A DNA stretch of 64,000 nucleotides from Cognatundibacterium aquatile (GTDB lineage: Bacteria > Pseudomonadota > Gammaproteobacteria > Burkholderiales > Burkholderiaceae_D). Positions 25,222 to 34,300 of the stretch are shown here, in pieces (positions within the stretch are counted from its first letter, which is position 1; each line of letters begins with the position of its first letter). The notes under the pieces are model-generated. The model saw only the letters and a program-made list of their open reading frames with translations. It was not told the DNA's origin and did not search any database. The stretch covers positions 1 to 64,000 of the forward strand of contig NZ_JACOFT010000004.1 in NCBI RefSeq assembly GCF_014699135.1, in the 5' to 3' direction. The translations under genes and the position numbers were made by a program.

Positions 25222-28107
25222 ATGTCTTTTTTGCAAAATATGTCAGCAGGCGACTTCCTCAGTTCCGGATGGTTTGATTCAATGGCTAGCGCAATGAAGA
25301 AACCCTCGAAAACCCTGATGCCTACAACGGTTAAAAAAACTACGGCAAAGGCATCTAAAAATGCAGGTGTCAGCACCGCAGCAAAAACGGTGAGTAAGGC
25401 AGTTGTAGCCAAAACAAAAACTACCAGCCCGAAAGCGCCGTCCAAAGCCATCAGTAAGCCTGTCGCTGCCAAGGCACCGAAAGTAGTCGCGCCAGTTAAG
25501 GCTGTCGCAAAAGCAAAGACTGCAGCAACTGTTAATGTGGCGGGTAAAAAAACGGGGGCAAAAGATATCAAAGCGCCTAAAGTAAGTAAAGCGGCAGCGT
25601 CCGCGCCGGCTGTCAAAAAGACGGTATCAAAGTCGGTTGCTGCAAAAACAGATATAAAGAAATCAGTTAGCGTCCCATCTAAAAAAACGACTGTGAAAAC
25701 GACTGTAAAGCAGGTTGCAGTCAAGGCGCCACCGAAAGCAAAAAAAATTGATGAGAAGCTGGCGGAAGGTGCAGTTCATCAGGCTGAAGGTAAGCAAAAG
25801 CGAGTGACAACGGAGTCGTCCCGAGCTAAATCAGTACCATCCGCAACATCGAAAGCTTCCGTGACAACTAACAAAACCGATTCAAAGATAGTGACCAAAC
25901 CTACCAAGAAATCAGCGAAAGCTGCTGCACCTGAAGTTCAGGAAATCAAGACCGGATCTGCGCCTACCGTCAGTCAGACTACAGACGCTGCCGTACTTGC
26001 TGCTATCGATACGTCCGGCTATGTTTTGCCCGGAGTAAAGGTGCCTGGACGCCGTGGCCGCAAACCAAAAGAATACCAGCCGGAAAACGAAGAAATTGCA
26101 GCATTGAATGCGGTTGAACGCGCGGAAATGAAGGCAATCGATAAGGCGAAGGCAAAAGATCGCAAAGCAAAAGAGAAAGCGTTATTGAAGGATGCGTTTT
26201 CCTCTGACCCAGAGGCGACAGAGGAAGAGCTCGAACGTCGTCGTCAGAAACTGAAAACACTGATTAAGCTTGGTAAAGATCGCGGCTATCTGACATTTGC
26301 CGAGATTAACGATCACTTGCCAGAAAATGTTGTTGATCCTGAAGCGATCGAAGGCATCATCAGTACCTTTAACGACATGGGTGTTGCAGTTTATGAGCGC
26401 GCCCCTGATGCTGAAACATTGTTGTTATCCGATAACGTCGTTACTGTCACGACGGATGATGATGAAGTGGAAGCGGCAGCCGAGGCTGCATTGTCAACTG
26501 TTGATTCTGATTTCGGGCGCACTACCGATCCGGTTCGCATGTATATGCGTGAAATGGGCTCGGTTGAATTGTTGACTCGCGAAGGCGAGATCGTTATTGC
26601 GAAGAAGATTGAAGAAGGCCTGAAGGATATGATTCAGGCGATTTCAGCATGTCCTACGACCATTGCAGAAATTCTGGCAGCGGCCGACAGAATTGCCGCA
26701 GACGAAATAAAAATCGATGAAATCGTCGATGGTCTGGTCGATCCAAACGCGACCGAAGACGCGCCTCCTGCTCCAGCTGTCGTTGCTGCCGCAGAAGAAT
26801 CTGATGAAGATGAGGACGAGGAAGAAGATGAAGAGGAAGAAGATGAGGATGGCGGTGCAGCTGCTGCTGCCGCAATTTCTTCTGAACAGTTAGAGCAAAT
26901 GAAGCGTGAGGCGCTCGCTAAATTTGAAATCATTGCTTCTAATTTTGAAAAAATGCGCAAGTCTTATGAGAAAGAAGGCTATAACTCTAAGACTTACGTC
27001 AAAGCTCAGGAAGCTATTTCGAATGAGCTGCTTGGCATTCGTTTTACTGCCAAAGTAGTTGAAAAGCTTTGCGATACTTTGCGTGGACAGGTTGACGAAG
27101 TTCGTCATATTGAAAAACAAATTCTGGATGTGGCAGTGAACCGCTGTGGTATGCCACGTTCGCATTTCATTAAAGTTTTCCCCGGCAATGAAACCAATCT
27201 GAGCTGGGTTGAGGGCGAAGTGAATGCCGGACACTCCTATAGCGCGATTCTTGGACGCAATGTCCCTGCGGTTCAGCAATTGCAACAGAAATTGATTGAT
27301 TTGCAGGCGCGCGTGGTATTGCCATTGCCTGATCTGCGCGGCATCAATAAAAAGATGTCGGCTGGTGAGATGAAGGCGCGTAAAGCAAAGCGTGAAATGA
27401 CTGAAGCAAACTTGCGTCTGGTCATTTCTATCGCGAAGAAATACACCAATCGTGGCTTGCAATTCCTGGACTTGATTCAGGAAGGTAATATCGGTCTGAT
27501 GAAGGCCGTGGATAAGTTTGAATATCGTCGTGGTTACAAGTTTTCCACTTATGCGACATGGTGGATACGTCAGGCGATTACCCGCTCGATTGCCGATCAG
27601 GCGCGTACTATCCGTATTCCTGTGCATATGATAGAGACGATTAATAAAATGAATCGTATCTCGCGTCAGATTTTGCAGGAGACAGGCGCAGAGCCAGATC
27701 CGGCAACGTTGGCGATTAAGATGGAAATGCCGGAAGATAAAATCCGCAAGATCATGAAAATCGCGAAAGAGCCGATTTCGATGGAAACACCGATCGGTGA
27801 CGACGATGATTCTCATCTTGGCGATTTCATTGAGGATAATCACACGCTGGCACCGGCAGATGCAGCTCTGCACGCATCCATGCGCAATGTCGTTAAAGAT
27901 GTACTGGATTCTCTGACGCCACGTGAGGCGAAAGTATTGCGTATGCGTTTTGGTGTTGAAATGTCGACTGACCATACTTTAGAAGAGGTTGGTAAACAGT
28001 TCGACGTGACACGTGAACGGATTCGTCAGATAGAAGCAAAAGCATTGCGTAAGTTACGTCACCCATCACGTTCAGATAAGCTGAAGAGCTTCCTTGAAGG
28101 TAATTAA
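25222..28107 (+). CDS. rpoD: Primary sigma factor RpoD with a very long Lys/Ala-rich N-terminus
   Basis: A protein of 961 residues, far longer than E. coli RpoD (613). Residues about 20-250 are Lys/Ala/Ser/Thr/Val-rich and disordered in style, like histone H1 tails. Region 1.1 begins near 340 ([24 protein letters not shown]). Region 1.2 begins at D436 ([11 protein letters not shown]). An acidic tract lies near 530-548. Region 2 has [20 protein letters not shown] and [11 protein letters not shown], and region 4 has [20 protein letters not shown]. The AGGAG is only one base from the ATG at 25222, so a later in-frame start is possible. It closes the macromolecular synthesis operon and also has its own promoter. 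Confidence 0.96.
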   Translation: MSFLQNMSAGDFLSSGWFDSMASAMKKPSKTLMPTTVKKTTAKASKNAGVSTAAKTVSKAVVAKTKTTSPKAPSKAISKPVAAKAPKVVAPVKAVAKAKTAATVNVAGKKTGAKDIKAPKVSKAAASAPAVKKTVSKSVAAKTDIKKSVSVPSKKTTVKTTVKQVAVKAPPKAKKIDEKLAEGAVHQAEGKQKRVTTESSRAKSVPSATSKASVTTNKTDSKIVTKPTKKSAKAAAPEVQEIKTGSAPTVSQTTDAAVLAAIDTSGYVLPGVKVPGRRGRKPKEYQPENEEIAALNAVERAEMKAIDKAKAKDRKAKEKALLKDAFSSDPEATEEELERRRQKLKTLIKLGKDRGYLTFAEINDHLPENVVDPEAIEGIISTFNDMGVAVYERAPDAETLLLSDNVVTVTTDDDEVEAAAEAALSTVDSDFGRTTDPVRMYMREMGSVELLTREGEIVIAKKIEEGLKDMIQAISACPTTIAEILAAADRIAADEIKIDEIVDGLVDPNATEDAPPAPAVVAAAEESDEDEDEEEDEEEEDEDGGAAAAAAISSEQLEQMKREALAKFEIIASNFEKMRKSYEKEGYNSKTYVKAQEAISNELLGIRFTAKVVEKLCDTLRGQVDEVRHIEKQILDVAVNRCGMPRSHFIKVFPGNETNLSWVEGEVNAGHSYSAILGRNVPAVQQLQQKLIDLQARVVLPLPDLRGINKKMSAGEMKARKAKREMTEANLRLVISIAKKYTNRGLQFLDLIQEGNIGLMKAVDKFEYRRGYKFSTYATWWIRQAITRSIADQARTIRIPVHMIETINKMNRISRQILQETGAEPDPATLAIKMEMPEDKIRKIMKIAKEPISMETPIGDDDDSHLGDFIEDNHTLAPADAALHASMRNVVKDVLDSLTPREAKVLRMRFGVEMSTDHTLEEVGKQFDVTRERIRQIEAKALRKLRHPSRSDKLKSFLEGN

Positions 28108-28119
28108 TGTTATATAATT

Positions 28120-28141
28120 GGCGCTGATTTTTTTCAGCGCC
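28120..28141 (+). terminator. Hairpin after rpoD
   Basis: GGCGCTGA pairs with TCAGCGCC around six T residues, 13 bases after the rpoD stop. No T-run follows, so it may mark an mRNA 3' end or be a weak terminator. The next gene in the same direction is tRNA-Ile2 at 28277. Confidence 0.4.
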
Positions 28142-28276
28142 CGTTAATATATTGAGCTGAGTTTTCAGCGCAATGTTTTGCAGGCGGCAGCATCGGGCTT
28201 TTCCTGCAAATCCTGAAGTGATTTCCAAACCTGGATTAACCTCAGATTACAGCAGGCAGAGCTTGCAGAAAGAATT

Positions 28277-28354
<78 letters not shown>

Positions 28355-28360
28355 TTTACC

Positions 28361-29809
28361 ATGACTGATATTAAGTCCATCCCCAATTCCCCTTCCGACC
28401 AGACTGAACACAAAGTGAAGTTTGAAGATTTCGGCTTATCTCCTGATATTCTGCGTGCTTTGACTGAGCAGGGTTACGTCCACCCTACGCCAATACAAGC
28501 GGAAGCAATTCCTGTTGTATTGCAAGGCAGGGATGTGATGGGCGCCGCACAAACGGGCACCGGTAAAACAGCAGGATTTTCTTTACCGATTATCCAACGT
28601 TTGCTCGCTCATGCGAGTACCAGTGCCTCGCCAGCGCGCCACCCTGTCCGTGCTTTGATACTGACGCCAACGCGTGAACTCGCGGATCAGGTTGCTGAGA
28701 ACGTCAAGGCATACTCTCGCTTCACACCTTTACGGTCCACAGTTGTCTTTGGTGGCATGGATATGGCGCCACAAGTTGCCATGTTGCGTTCGGGCGTGGA
28801 AATCGTGATTGCAACACCGGGGCGTTTGCTCGATCACGTTCAGCAAAAGACGATTAATTTATCGCAGACACAAATTCTGGTGATGGATGAAGCTGATCGT
28901 ATGCTTGATATGGGTTTTTTACCGGATCTGCAACGCATCATCAATCTGTTGCCTAAGCAGCGACAAAATCTGATGTTTTCAGCGACTTTTTCTCCTGAAA
29001 TTAAAAAGCTGGCAGCCAGCTTTTTGAACGATCCACAGACGATAGAAGTGGCTCGTAGTAACGCAACATCCGACAACGTGACGCAGATTTTGTACAAGGT
29101 CGCGGAAGATGAGAAGCGCGATGCGGTCTCCTTCATTATTCGTGAGCGTGGTTTGAAGCAAGTGATTGTTTTCAGTAACACGAAAATCGGTGCGTCACGT
29201 CTCGCCGTCCATCTTGTTAAGCAAGGTGTGAAAGCGTCTGCGATTCATGGTGATAAATCACAAAATGAACGTATGGTCGCGCTGGAAGATTTTAAACGCG
29301 GAGAAGTGGAAGTGCTGGTGGCGACGGATGTGGCTGCACGTGGTCTGGACATATCCGAAATGCCTTGCGTGATCAATTACGATCTTCCGTATAACGCCGA
29401 AGACTATGTTCACCGTATTGGCCGTACCGGGCGTGCTGGTGCTAAAGGTGACGCAATTTCTTTGTACACGGATCAGGACGAGCGCTTGCTCGTCGATATT
29501 GAGAAACTGATCAAACAGAAAATTGTCAGATTGACTCTCGCTGGTTTTGTCCCTGTTACTCATCAGGTGGAGCGCAGTCGTCCGGCGCGCGATAAATCTG
29601 AACGTACTACCGAGCGTGCTGAGCGTAGCGAAAAACCTGCGCGAGGTTATCAGCCGCCAAGAGAAAAAGTGGACCCGTGGTTCTTGAAGCCTTATGAGCC
29701 AGCTGTATCCTCTTCCCTGAAAACCGGTAGCTCTGCTAAAACCAGTGAAAATACCGACGTGAAGCCACAAAAACGTGCAGCTTTACTGGGCGGCATCCCT
29801 AAAGTCTGA
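28361..29809 (+). CDS. DEAD-box ATP-dependent RNA helicase (RhlE-like)
   Basis: A protein of 482 residues. The Q motif is near 22-47 (FEDFGLSPDI...TPIQ), Walker A is AQTGTGKT at 63-70, followed by PTREL, MDEADRMLDMGF, SAT and HRIGRTGRAG. The last 100 residues are charged, Arg/Lys/Glu/Pro-rich and disordered, as is common in RhlE. It probably remodels ribosomal RNA or mRNA. The ATG lies six bases after the tRNA-Ile2 CCA and has no ribosome binding site; no later in-frame ATG precedes the Q motif, so the start must be at or very near here. Confidence 0.93.
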   Translation: MTDIKSIPNSPSDQTEHKVKFEDFGLSPDILRALTEQGYVHPTPIQAEAIPVVLQGRDVMGAAQTGTGKTAGFSLPIIQRLLAHASTSASPARHPVRALILTPTRELADQVAENVKAYSRFTPLRSTVVFGGMDMAPQVAMLRSGVEIVIATPGRLLDHVQQKTINLSQTQILVMDEADRMLDMGFLPDLQRIINLLPKQRQNLMFSATFSPEIKKLAASFLNDPQTIEVARSNATSDNVTQILYKVAEDEKRDAVSFIIRERGLKQVIVFSNTKIGASRLAVHLVKQGVKASAIHGDKSQNERMVALEDFKRGEVEVLVATDVAARGLDISEMPCVINYDLPYNAEDYVHRIGRTGRAGAKGDAISLYTDQDERLLVDIEKLIKQKIVRLTLAGFVPVTHQVERSRPARDKSERTTERAERSEKPARGYQPPREKVDPWFLKPYEPAVSSSLKTGSSAKTSENTDVKPQKRAALLGGIPKV

Positions 29810-29823
29810 ATGCTCCTCAATGA

Positions 29824-29855
29824 CAACTGAGGTCACGTATAGCGGATCTCAGTTG
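29824..29855. terminator. Hairpin between converging genes
   Basis: CAACTGAGGTC pairs with GATCTCAGTTG with one mismatch around a ten-base loop. It lies between the helicase and the cyclodeaminase-family stops. There is no T-run, so termination is uncertain. Confidence 0.4.
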
Positions 29856-29861
29856 ACGATT

Positions 29862-30848
29862 TCATTGTTGAAAAACTCTGGCAGACGCTTTTTCATTAGC
29901 CTCCTGCTGGTGAGATTGCCAGACGAGGTTCGCGGCACACAAATCTTCCAGAGCTGTTCCTACTGACTTAAATGCCGTCACTTCCTGCTCCGATCGACGG
30001 CCGGTATATCTTCCAGAGCAGAGATCGGCAAGCTCGGCAACAATCGCTTCTTTCTTTAAGCTGCCACTTTGCAGTGCCTGCAGAATATCGCCGGCCTCTG
30101 CTAATGCTCCCGTGAACGTATCCACGAAGACGACAGACTTTGCCATCAGTTCATCGTCAACTTCCCGCATATCCGGTTTGAAACCGCCAACCAGGTCAAG
30201 ATGCGTACCTGCTTGTATCCATTCTCCTTTGATGATGGCTTGTCTGCTTGTTGTTGCGCAGGTGATGATATCCGCAGACATGCAGGATCCGGCGAGATCG
30301 CTCGTTACTTCAATCTTGATCCCCTTTGGTAAATCTGCGAAAGACGTTAACGTCTGACGGCAACGTTCTGATTTTTCTGCAGAGCGACCCCAGATCGTGA
30401 TTTTATCGATCGGTCTGGTATGGCAATGTGCGAGTGCCATATGCGGTGCAAGACTGCCGTTGCCGACGAGAAGTAAATGACTGCTGTTTTTTCTGGATAA
30501 AAAACTGGAAGCGAGCGCCGATGCTGCTGCAGTTCGTTTTTGCGTTATTTCCTCACCATCCATGAAGGCCAGCGGTACGCCAGTGATCGAATCAAATAAA
30601 ATGAATATCGCATGTACCGTCGGAGTGTCTATATTTTGTGGCGCAACCGTGACTAGTTTCACACCAGTATGACCGGACGGATTCCATGCTGGCATCAAGA
30701 GCAAACTTGAGTTGGCCTGTTCCGATAGTAGATGTGCATGTCGTTTGGGGGTAATGATCTCTTGCTGAAAAGCTTCCCGTAACGCGTGTATTAGCTTCGG
30801 ATATTGCAATGCCTGCCGTACTTTTTCTTTGCTGATAAATGGAATCAT
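29862..30848 (-). CDS. Ornithine cyclodeaminase/mu-crystallin family protein
   Basis: A protein of 328 residues starting MIPFISKEKVRQALQYPKLIHALREAFQ. The Rossmann NAD(P) site is HLLLVGNGSLAPHMALAH near 122-139, with the family motif DGEEITQKRTAAASALAS just before it. Such enzymes are ornithine cyclodeaminases, ketimine reductases or alanine/tauropine-like dehydrogenases. No amino-acid pathway gene is adjacent, so the substrate is open. It is monocistronic and converges on the helicase gene. Confidence 0.85.
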   Translation of the reverse strand: MIPFISKEKVRQALQYPKLIHALREAFQQEIITPKRHAHLLSEQANSSLLLMPAWNPSGHTGVKLVTVAPQNIDTPTVHAIFILFDSITGVPLAFMDGEEITQKRTAAASALASSFLSRKNSSHLLLVGNGSLAPHMALAHCHTRPIDKITIWGRSAEKSERCRQTLTSFADLPKGIKIEVTSDLAGSCMSADIITCATTSRQAIIKGEWIQAGTHLDLVGGFKPDMREVDDELMAKSVVFVDTFTGALAEAGDILQALQSGSLKKEAIVAELADLCSGRYTGRRSEQEVTAFKSVGTALEDLCAANLVWQSHQQEANEKASARVFQQ

Positions 30849-30969
30849 ATAGATAGAATCACAAGAGACTTCTGGTAAGAATCAAATGCACATCATATCG
30901 AGTCGGCAAAGAAGAAGAGGTGAAAAATATGCATTCAGCCCATCTTCGTTTGCAGACAAATTTTCAGTT

Positions 30970-31161
30970 TTATTCCGCTTCAAAAATTTTTTCTATCGGC
31001 ATTCCGAATAATTTTGCAATTGCAAAAGCGAGCGGCAAACTGGGATCGTATCTGCCTGTTTCTATGGCGTTAATCGTCTGCCTGGATACCTCCAGAAGAT
31101 CGGCGAGTTGTGCCTGACTCCAATCTTTTTGAGATCGCAATTCCCTGAGCGAATTTTTCAT
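30970..31161 (-). CDS. Small XRE-family transcriptional regulator
   Basis: A protein of 63 residues consisting of one helix-turn-helix domain (LRELRSQKDWSQAQLADLLEVSRQTINAIETGRYDPS). It belongs to the compact YozG/Cro-like group. Its ATG overlaps the stop of the upstream membrane protein gene in ATGA, so the two are translationally coupled. Repeated ATGTAAAG/CTTTACAT elements around the shared promoter (31561-31717) are likely binding sites. Such pairs are common but their physiological role is usually unknown. Confidence 0.9.
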   Translation of the reverse strand: MKNSLRELRSQKDWSQAQLADLLEVSRQTINAIETGRYDPSLPLAFAIAKLFGMPIEKIFEAE

Positions 31162-31550
31162 GCTGATTTCTCTTTCCAGTAGCGCACTGCATCGCTTACT
31201 CCCCAGCCCGCCATCAGCAAGCCCCAGACAATAAACATGCTTAATTTAGGAAAATCTGCTGCTTCCATGAAGCCATAAGATAATGCGAAGATAGCAGTCA
31301 TCGCTGCGGAAATGCCGACATTTTCTAATTGGCGACGTCTGATGTATTCATCCATACGGCGGAATTGTCTGATAATCGCCCAGATCATCATGATGGCTGG
31401 AATGACCGGCGCCAGAATAATCAGGGTACGGAGCGGCTGTGGTGTCATCTGATCAGCAAGGAAATTACTGAGAAATATGACGATAAAGTAAATAAAAAAA
31501 GCACCCAGTAACTCTTTGAAATACATGTGATTCGCTTGTTTTTCACGCAT
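31158..31550 (-). CDS. Small membrane protein coupled to the XRE regulator
   Basis: A protein of 130 residues with four hydrophobic segments (about 9-29, 38-58, 77-96 and 101-118) and a charged cytoplasmic loop FRRMDEYIRRRQLEN. The start at 31550 (MREKQANHM) is chosen because GGAG precedes it with seven-base spacing; the frame is open to 31607. I do not recognise a named function; the FRRMDEYxRRxQ motif occurs in small membrane proteins that are paired with YozG-type regulators. It shares a four-base overlap with the regulator gene. Confidence 0.75.
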   Translation of the reverse strand: MREKQANHMYFKELLGAFFIYFIVIFLSNFLADQMTPQPLRTLIILAPVIPAIMMIWAIIRQFRRMDEYIRRRQLENVGISAAMTAIFALSYGFMEAADFPKLSMFIVWGLLMAGWGVSDAVRYWKEKSA

Positions 31551-31660
31551 TATATTCTCCATGTAAAGTTTGTTTGACATGTGTGGACAGAAAAATAGCC
31601 ATTGCAAATGCAGGCTGTTTACCTTACTTCTTGAATAATCTGAAATTGATGTATTGAAAA

Positions 31661-31717
31661 GTAAAGTATGCTTTACATACTAGCGTTAAAATATATAATG
31701 TCAAGCTAACTTTACAT
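31661..31717 (-). promoter_or_regulatory. Promoter region with repeated CTTTAC half-sites
   Basis: GTAAAG-TATG-CTTTAC at 31661-31676 is a perfect inverted repeat, and CTTTACAT recurs at 31710-31717; ATGTAAAG also occurs at 31561-31568 near the gene start. A minus-strand TTGACA at 31704-31699 could be the -35 of the membrane protein/XRE operon. On the plus strand TTTACA (31672) with TATAAT (31694) also looks like a promoter, but no rightward gene follows it. The XRE protein is the likely binder. Confidence 0.5.
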
Positions 31718-31721
31718 CGAT

Positions 31722-31771
31722 AAGAAAAATAATACCCGCACCGATTTTTCAAGGAAAAACCGGTGCGGGTA
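31722..31771 (-). terminator. Terminator of ohr
   Basis: TACCCGCACCG (31733-31743) pairs with CGGTGCGGGTA (31761-31771), with further pairing of the inner TTTTT and AAAAA. Read leftwards it is followed by TTATTTTTCTTA. It lies 61 bases after the ohr stop. Confidence 0.85.
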
Positions 31772-31831
31772 ACTTGTATTTGGTCTGATTCTGCCGCGCC
31801 AGGGTGATTTTCCCTGGCAAGCGCGATGTTA

Positions 31832-32251
31832 TTACAATATGGTCAGTGTTACTTCAATGTTGCCGCGGGTTGCGTTCGAATAAGGGCAAACTTCATGTGC
31901 TTTATTGACCAGATCTTCAGCTAACTGACGATCCATTCCCGGTAACGAGATATTCAGTGCAACCTGAATACCAAAGCCACCTTTGCCATTTGGGCCGATA
32001 CCAACGTCCGCTTTGATTGAAAGATCTGCTGGCAATGCAGTCTTACTCGCCGCAGCGACGAACTTCAGTGCACCGATAAAACATGCAGAATAACCCGCAG
32101 CGAATAATTGTTCCGGATTCGTACCTGCGCCGCCCGCGCCGCCTAATTCTTTTGGCGTCGTGAGTTTAACATCTAGTTGATTATCACTGGAAACAGAGCG
32201 GCCATCGCGGCCACCGGTAGAGGTTGCACTTGCTGTGTAAAGAACTTGCAT
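31832..32251 (-). CDS. ohr: Organic hydroperoxide resistance protein (Ohr)
   Basis: A protein of 139 residues starting [17 protein letters not shown]; the ATG four codons earlier (32263) is less typical of the family. The two catalytic cysteines are present: C57 in AAGYSACF and C122 in [13 protein letters not shown]. Ohr reduces organic and fatty acid hydroperoxides with lipoylated or dithiol donors in the cytoplasm. It is transcribed leftwards from a promoter that contains an OhrR palindrome, and ohrR lies just upstream in the same direction. Confidence 0.95.
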   Translation of the reverse strand: MQVLYTASATSTGGRDGRSVSSDNQLDVKLTTPKELGGAGGAGTNPEQLFAAGYSACFIGALKFVAAASKTALPADLSIKADVGIGPNGKGGFGIQVALNISLPGMDRQLAEDLVNKAHEVCPYSNATRGNIEVTLTIL

Positions 32252-32318
32252 AAGATTTCCCATTTAAATTGACTGCATGAAGAATATTTTCGCTACGACC
32301 CAATGAGTCGATGGAAGA

Positions 32319-32347
32319 ATAATATTACACAATTTAATTGTGTGCAA
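32319..32347 (-). promoter_or_regulatory. ohr promoter containing an OhrR operator
   Basis: On the minus strand TTGCAC (32347-32342), a 17-base spacer and TATTAT (32324-32319) form a good sigma-70 promoter. The spacer is almost entirely the perfect 17-base palindrome ACACAATT-T-AATTGTGT (32327-32343), which matches the known AATT-centred OhrR operator type. A weaker partial copy (CAAT-GTA-ATTG) follows at 32345-32355. Confidence 0.85.
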
Positions 32348-32391
32348 TGTAATTGGCGATTGTTTTTTTCTATGCACTCGATAAAGAAACT

Positions 32392-32844
32392 TTATTTTTC
32401 TGTGAGATTTGCTCTCAATTCTGAGAGTTGGCTGCGTAGTTGCATCAGTGTTTTTTGGTCTTGTCCGCTGGCACAGAGGATTTTGAGTGGAATTTTTTTT
32501 GCTGCCTTTTTCAACTCTTTTCCACTGTTCGTGAGAATAATTCTGACCTGTCGTTCGTCAGCGTCGTCCCGCTGGCGCTCCAGTAAGCCAGCTGCTTCCA
32601 TGCGTTTCAACAGAGGCGTCAGTGTGCCAGAGTCAAGAAACAGGGCGCTTCCAATATCTTTAACGAGAATATGATCCTGTTCCCAAAGTACCAGCATGAC
32701 CAGATACTGCGGATACGTCAGGCCGAGTTCTTCTAATAATGGTTTATAACTTTTGGTGAGTGCCAGCGACGCAGAGTACAGCGCAAAGCAAAACTGGTTA
32801 TCAAGTGCCAGTAAGTCCGGTTCTTTTTTTACAGATTCGTTCAT
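32392..32844 (-). CDS. ohrR: MarR-family organic peroxide sensor OhrR
   Basis: A protein of 150 residues starting MNESVKKEPDLLALDNQFC; the longer frame to 32907 is rejected because GAGTG precedes the ATG at 32844. The redox cysteine C19 lies in DNQFCFALYSAS, and a second cysteine C124 makes it a likely two-cysteine OhrR. The winged helix spans about 45-110, including DSGTLTPLLKRMEAAGLLER and DERQVRIILT. Oxidation by organic peroxide should release it from the operator at 32327-32343 and turn on ohr. The gap to ohr is 140 bases. Confidence 0.93.
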   Translation of the reverse strand: MNESVKKEPDLLALDNQFCFALYSASLALTKSYKPLLEELGLTYPQYLVMLVLWEQDHILVKDIGSALFLDSGTLTPLLKRMEAAGLLERQRDDADERQVRIILTNSGKELKKAAKKIPLKILCASGQDQKTLMQLRSQLSELRANLTEK

Positions 32845-32961
32845 ATGACACTCAAAAAAAATAGAAACTAAACAGAAATAATAATGATTGCCTGACATGA
32901 TAATCAAATTCGGTATCGCTTGTCTTTGATCTTCGGGTCTATCAGGCCTGAGTCTGCACGG

Positions 32962-32967
32962 TATAAT
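32962..32967 (+). promoter_or_regulatory. Possible -10 element for pyrF
   Basis: TATAAT lies 38 bases before the pyrF start codon. I see no good -35 hexamer or TGN extension, so this is only a candidate. Confidence 0.35.
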
Positions 32968-33005
32968 GCTGGATTAATGAAAATCCGTATACGCAGAGGT
33001 AAGTT

Positions 33006-33827
33006 GTGACTTTTATCGAAAAATTAAATGCCGCCTGGGCTGAAAATCAATCTCTGCTTTGCGTTGGACTCGATCCTGATATCAGTCGTTTTCCGGCCGA
33101 GTTAGCCGGCAAACCTGATGCCATTTTTACTTTTTGCAAAGCGATGATCGATGCCACTGCCGATCTTACTTGCTCATTCAAACCGCAGATTGCTTATTTT
33201 GCCGCATTACGTGCAGAAGATCAGTTGGAAGCCCTTTGCCGCTATATCAAAACGACTTATCCCGCGATTCCCGTCATATTGGATGCAAAGCGGGGTGACA
33301 TCGGTGCAACAGCAGAGCAATACGCACGCGAAGCATTTGAACGATATGCCGCCGATGCGGTGACCGTCAATCCTTATATGGGATTCGACTCTGTCGCACC
33401 GTATATGGAATGGAAAGATAAAGGCGCGATAGTTTTATGCCGCACATCAAACGCTGGCGGATCTGATTTGCAATTCCTGGATGTCGGTGGAGTGCCTCTG
33501 TATCAGCATGTTGCCAAACTGGTTGTAGAAAAGTGGAATACCAATGGGCAATGTGCACTGGTCGTTGGCGCGACCTTTCCTGATGAGTTGGCGCAGGTAC
33601 GCAATATTGTCGGCGATATGCCATTACTGGTGCCTGGCATTGGTGCGCAAGGCGGCGATATTGCTGCGACTGTCGCGGCAGGCAAAACAGCGAACGGAAC
33701 AGGAATGATGATTAATTCGTCGCGCGCAATTCTGTACGCAAAAACTTCCGGTAATGAAACCTTTGCAGAAGCTGCCCGACGCGTCGCGATTGAAACTCGT
33801 GACGCGATTAATCAGCATAGAGCTTAA
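33006..33827 (+). CDS. pyrF: Orotidine 5'-phosphate decarboxylase
   Basis: A protein of 273 residues with a GTG start at 33006, preceded by AGAGGTAAG. The length and the catalytic motif [16 protein letters not shown] near 93-108 place it in the longer OMP decarboxylase type (type 2), found in many Burkholderiales and actinobacteria. It converts OMP to UMP, the last step of pyrimidine synthesis. It is monocistronic. The C-terminal phosphate-binding segment [10 protein letters not shown] is intact. Confidence 0.96.
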   Translation: MTFIEKLNAAWAENQSLLCVGLDPDISRFPAELAGKPDAIFTFCKAMIDATADLTCSFKPQIAYFAALRAEDQLEALCRYIKTTYPAIPVILDAKRGDIGATAEQYAREAFERYAADAVTVNPYMGFDSVAPYMEWKDKGAIVLCRTSNAGGSDLQFLDVGGVPLYQHVAKLVVEKWNTNGQCALVVGATFPDELAQVRNIVGDMPLLVPGIGAQGGDIAATVAAGKTANGTGMMINSSRAILYAKTSGNETFAEAARRVAIETRDAINQHRA

Positions 33828-33863
33828 CTGAAACAGTATTCATTTTTACAGTTAGTCATGACG

Positions 33864-34133
33864 CTAAAGAATTTGCTTTACGGAGCCGCGTCGTGTTTTT
33901 CTGACTGCAAAAATAATAATTACGCTGAATATTTTCAATAAAAGAAAAATACAAAAAAGACTGATTGCCAACGGGAGCACAGTGAATATCAGTGCGATGG
34001 CGATGCAAGCGATGAAAATGCTGTGCAGTGGCAAACTGGCAATCAGGTAAGCCGTTTTTTTGATCAGGTAAATAAATTCATGCAGGCTTTGGCGGAAAAA
34101 TGCTGTCACTTCATCCAGATTTATTGAATTCAT
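33864..34133 (-). CDS. Small membrane protein, 89 residues
   Basis: I do not recognise this protein. It starts MNSINLDEVTAFFRQSL after GAGGAAAGAAG; the frame is open to 34193 without a better start. It has two adjacent hydrophobic segments (about 27-50 and 52-75) and a basic C-terminus (VRKTRRGSVKQ). It lies downstream of the LytTR operon in the same direction, with a 167-base gap, so linkage to that operon is possible but not shown. Confidence 0.6.
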   Translation of the reverse strand: MNSINLDEVTAFFRQSLHEFIYLIKKTAYLIASLPLHSIFIACIAIALIFTVLPLAISLFCIFLLLKIFSVIIIFAVRKTRRGSVKQIL

Positions 34134-34300
34134 CTTCTTTCCTCGGTTGTTTGTCTGAAGCAGAAAGATAGACTTAATTTCTTTGCTTTGCACACGAGCT
34201 GCGATGAACGGAATTATTCTGGGTTCAAATCAACAAAAAACGAGAATGACTGGTCGTTGTCGCCGACTGATTCACGGACAGCGAACGTGGTTCAAGTCGA

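Noticed and set aside
25056..25724. A 222-codon minus-strand frame opposite the rpoD N-terminus
   Set aside because: It is the complement of the Lys/Ala-rich repeat coding region; its Phe/Thr/Ala-rich protein is an artefact of composition, with no ribosome binding site.
26890..27975. A 361-codon minus-strand frame opposite rpoD
   Set aside because: It lies wholly opposite the most conserved sigma-factor regions and has no family character (His/Arg/Ile-rich).
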